NCBI GenBank assembly: GCA_019114715.1
Contig: DXEZ01000108.1
Location: 1-15,189 of the forward strand
Origin: Candidatus Sphingobacterium stercoripullorum
Lineage (GTDB): Bacteria > Bacteroidota > Bacteroidia > Sphingobacteriales > Sphingobacteriaceae
Reading direction: 5' to 3'
Length of the DNA: 15,189 nucleotides
The notes under the pieces: model-generated
Told to the model about the DNA's origin: nothing
What the model saw: the letters and a program-made list of their open reading frames with translations, nothing else
Databases searched by the model: none
Program-made: the position numbers and the translations under genes
Shown here: positions 13,784 to 15,189 of the stretch, piece after piece
Layout: each line of letters starts with the position of its first letter
Numbering within the stretch: the stretch's first letter is position 1

Positions 13784-15055
13784 TTATGAATATAACGGGT
13801 AGTTTGCCATCATTTCTTTTACCTTTGCCGCAATTTTAGCAAGTTCCGACTCTTGGTCTTTTGCTTTAAGTGCACTATCGATGAACTCTCCAATTTGGAG
13901 CATTCCCTCTTCTTTAACACCACGCGTAGTAACTGCAGCGGTACCGAAGCGAACACCTGATGTAACAAATGGAGATCTAGTATCGAAAGGAACCATGTTT
14001 TTATTTGTGGTAATACCTGCAAGGCCTAAAACCGCTTCAGCTTGTTTACCAGAAATATCCTTATTCCGTAGGTCTACTAGCATCAAGTGGTTATCTGTAC
14101 CTTTAGATATAATATCGTATCCTCTTTCAACAAAGAAATCAGCAAGAACAGACGCATTCTTTTTCACTTGCTTGATGTACTGCAAGTAGTCGTCCGTTAA
14201 CGCCTCACCAAATGCGATTGCCTTAGCCGCAATGATGTGCTCTAGAGGTCCACCTTGGGTTCCAGGGAAAACCGCTAAGTCTAGAAGCTGTGTAATGGTA
14301 CGAACCTGTCCTTTTGGTGTAGTTAATCCCCAAGGATTTTCAAAATCCTCTCCAACCATAATGATACCACCACGAGGTCCCCTTAAGGTCTTGTGCGTCG
14401 TAGTAGTAACGATATGACAGTGTTTAATCGGATCATTTAATAATCCCTTAGCGATTAGTCCTGCAGGGTGGGAAATATCCGCAACAACTAAAGCACCAAT
14501 CTCATCGGCAACCTTACGAATTCTCTCGTAATCCCAGTCCCGTGAGTAGGCAGAGGCACCGCAAATAATAACTTTAGGCTTCTCTTTTAGGGCCGTTTCT
14601 TCTAATTGCTTATAATCAATAAGACCAGTTTCCTTCTCTACACCGTAGAACACAGGCTCATAAAGCTTCCCGGAGAAGTTCGCTGGCGACCCGTGGGTTA
14701 AGTGCCCACCATGAGAAAGGTCAAAACCAAGAATCTTATCTCCAGGCTTTAAAATAGCTAAAAACACTGCTGCATTCGCTTGTGCACCTGAGTGGGGTTG
14801 AACGTTTACCCAGCTTGCGCCGAAAAGCTCTTTTGCTCTATCTATTGCAAGGGTCTCAATTTCATCGACAACCTCACAACCACCGTAATAACGGCGTCCT
14901 GGAAGTCCTTCCGCATACTTATTAGTAAGAACAGAGCCAGCAGCCTCCATTACTTGTTTACTAACAAAATTCTCGGAAGCAATCAATTCTATTCCTTCCT
15001 CTTGACGGGTTAGCTCTTGAGCTATTAAATTAAAGATGGCCTGATCTCTTTGCAT
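13784..15055 (-). CDS. glyA: Serine hydroxymethyltransferase
   Basis: 423 aa PLP enzyme converting serine and tetrahydrofolate to glycine and 5,10-methylene-tetrahydrofolate, the main source of one-carbon units. Landmarks are IELIASENFVS (22-32), YAEGLPGRRYYGGCE (47-61), and DISHPAGL with D193 and H196 under the PLP ring. The TTTTHKTLRGPRGG motif carries the Schiff-base lysine K222. FGTAAVTTRG in the C-terminal domain is also present. The length is typical. Start is the ATG at 15055, giving MQRDQAIFNLIAQE. It is transcribed alone toward dgt. An exact -7 element lies 56 nt upstream. Confidence 0.96.
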   Translation of the reverse strand: MQRDQAIFNLIAQELTRQEEGIELIASENFVSKQVMEAAGSVLTNKYAEGLPGRRYYGGCEVVDEIETLAIDRAKELFGASWVNVQPHSGAQANAAVFLAILKPGDKILGFDLSHGGHLTHGSPANFSGKLYEPVFYGVEKETGLIDYKQLEETALKEKPKVIICGASAYSRDWDYERIRKVADEIGALVVADISHPAGLIAKGLLNDPIKHCHIVTTTTHKTLRGPRGGIIMVGEDFENPWGLTTPKGQVRTITQLLDLAVFPGTQGGPLEHIIAAKAIAFGEALTDDYLQYIKQVKKNASVLADFFVERGYDIISKGTDNHLMLVDLRNKDISGKQAEAVLGLAGITTNKNMVPFDTRSPFVTSGVRFGTAAVTTRGVKEEGMLQIGEFIDSALKAKDQESELAKIAAKVKEMMANYPLYS

Positions 15056-15111
15056 TTCCTTATACTTTTAAAATGGTATGATTTATTTAAGTTGCTAATA
15101 TACAACATTCC

Positions 15112-15119
15112 CAAAAATA
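15112..15119 (-). promoter_or_regulatory. glyA -7 element (TATTTTTG)
   Basis: Exact TAnnTTTG on the minus strand; the predicted leader is about 53 nt. No TTG at the ideal -33 distance. The rest of 15120-15189 shows nothing I recognise. Confidence 0.45.
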
Positions 15120-15189
15120 AAATCGAAATAAAGGGCTAAGAACTGATTAATATCAAAATATGAGGCTAAATAGACACGATAAGGACTAT

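Noticed and set aside
1..15189. Mobile element, prophage, CRISPR or defence system
   Set aside because: No transposase, integrase, phage or nuclease families, no terminal inverted repeats with target duplications, and no regular repeat array. The gene content is core housekeeping.

Overview
The window looks like core chromosome of a Bacteroidota bacterium, most likely a relative of Sphingobacteriaceae. Three things point there. The protein families are typical of the phylum: an OstA-like LPS-transport protein, a DUF4834-type protein, and an ECF sigma factor with an anti-sigma whose N-terminus has the ALE..ALDDP..EALEGY pattern. Shine-Dalgarno sequences are almost absent and leaders are A-rich. 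Exact copies of the Bacteroidota -7 promoter element TAnnTTTG stand before most transcription units. The base composition is AT-rich. I see no insertion sequence, prophage, CRISPR array, tRNA or defence cassette.

Layout, left to right. (1) 1-321 is the 3' end of sucC, followed by two adjacent hairpins. (2) asnS (618-2066, +) has a good promoter and an intrinsic terminator. (3) A YciO-type member of the Sua5/YrdC family (2218-2838, +) ends at a perfect bidirectional terminator. (4) A minus-strand block 2935-6602, read right to left, holds tilS, a two-helix membrane protein with a PH-like domain, a DUF4834-like small membrane protein, recF, and a DUF721/DciA-like protein. Two of the junctions are 4-bp ATGA overlaps. 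(5) A long OstA-like periplasmic protein (6745-9195, +) is divergent from tilS. (6) A small acidic conserved-looking protein (9192-9446, -) overlaps its 3' end by 4 bp. (7) The small bacterial SRP RNA (ffs, 9611-9707, +) is followed by about 400 bp without a gene. (8) accD (10124-10966, +) converges on an ECF sigma / anti-sigma pair (10992-12177, -). (9) dgt (12355-13701, +) converges on glyA (13784-15055, -) across a shared terminator.

The genes are mainly housekeeping: TCA cycle (sucC), translation and tRNA modification (asnS, tilS, YciO), fatty-acid synthesis (accD), one-carbon metabolism (glyA), nucleotide pool control (dgt), DNA repair or replication (recF, DUF721), protein targeting (SRP RNA) and outer-membrane biogenesis (OstA-like). 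The one clear signalling unit is the sigma/anti-sigma pair, whose anti-sigma ends in a TonB-C-like periplasmic domain.

The most interesting pattern concerns transcript starts. In four genes (recF, tilS, the OstA-like gene, the 84-aa gene) an exact TAnnTTTG lies only 3-4 nt before the start codon. The SRP RNA in the same window gives an independent ruler: its 5' end lies 4 nt past the G of its own TACCTTTG. By that ruler all four mRNAs would begin at, or one base before, the start codon, so they should be leaderless. Secondary points are a well-formed leftward promoter with no gene in the SRP-accD gap, a terminator for accD placed inside the coding end of the convergent anti-sigma gene, and the strong paired hairpins after sucC.
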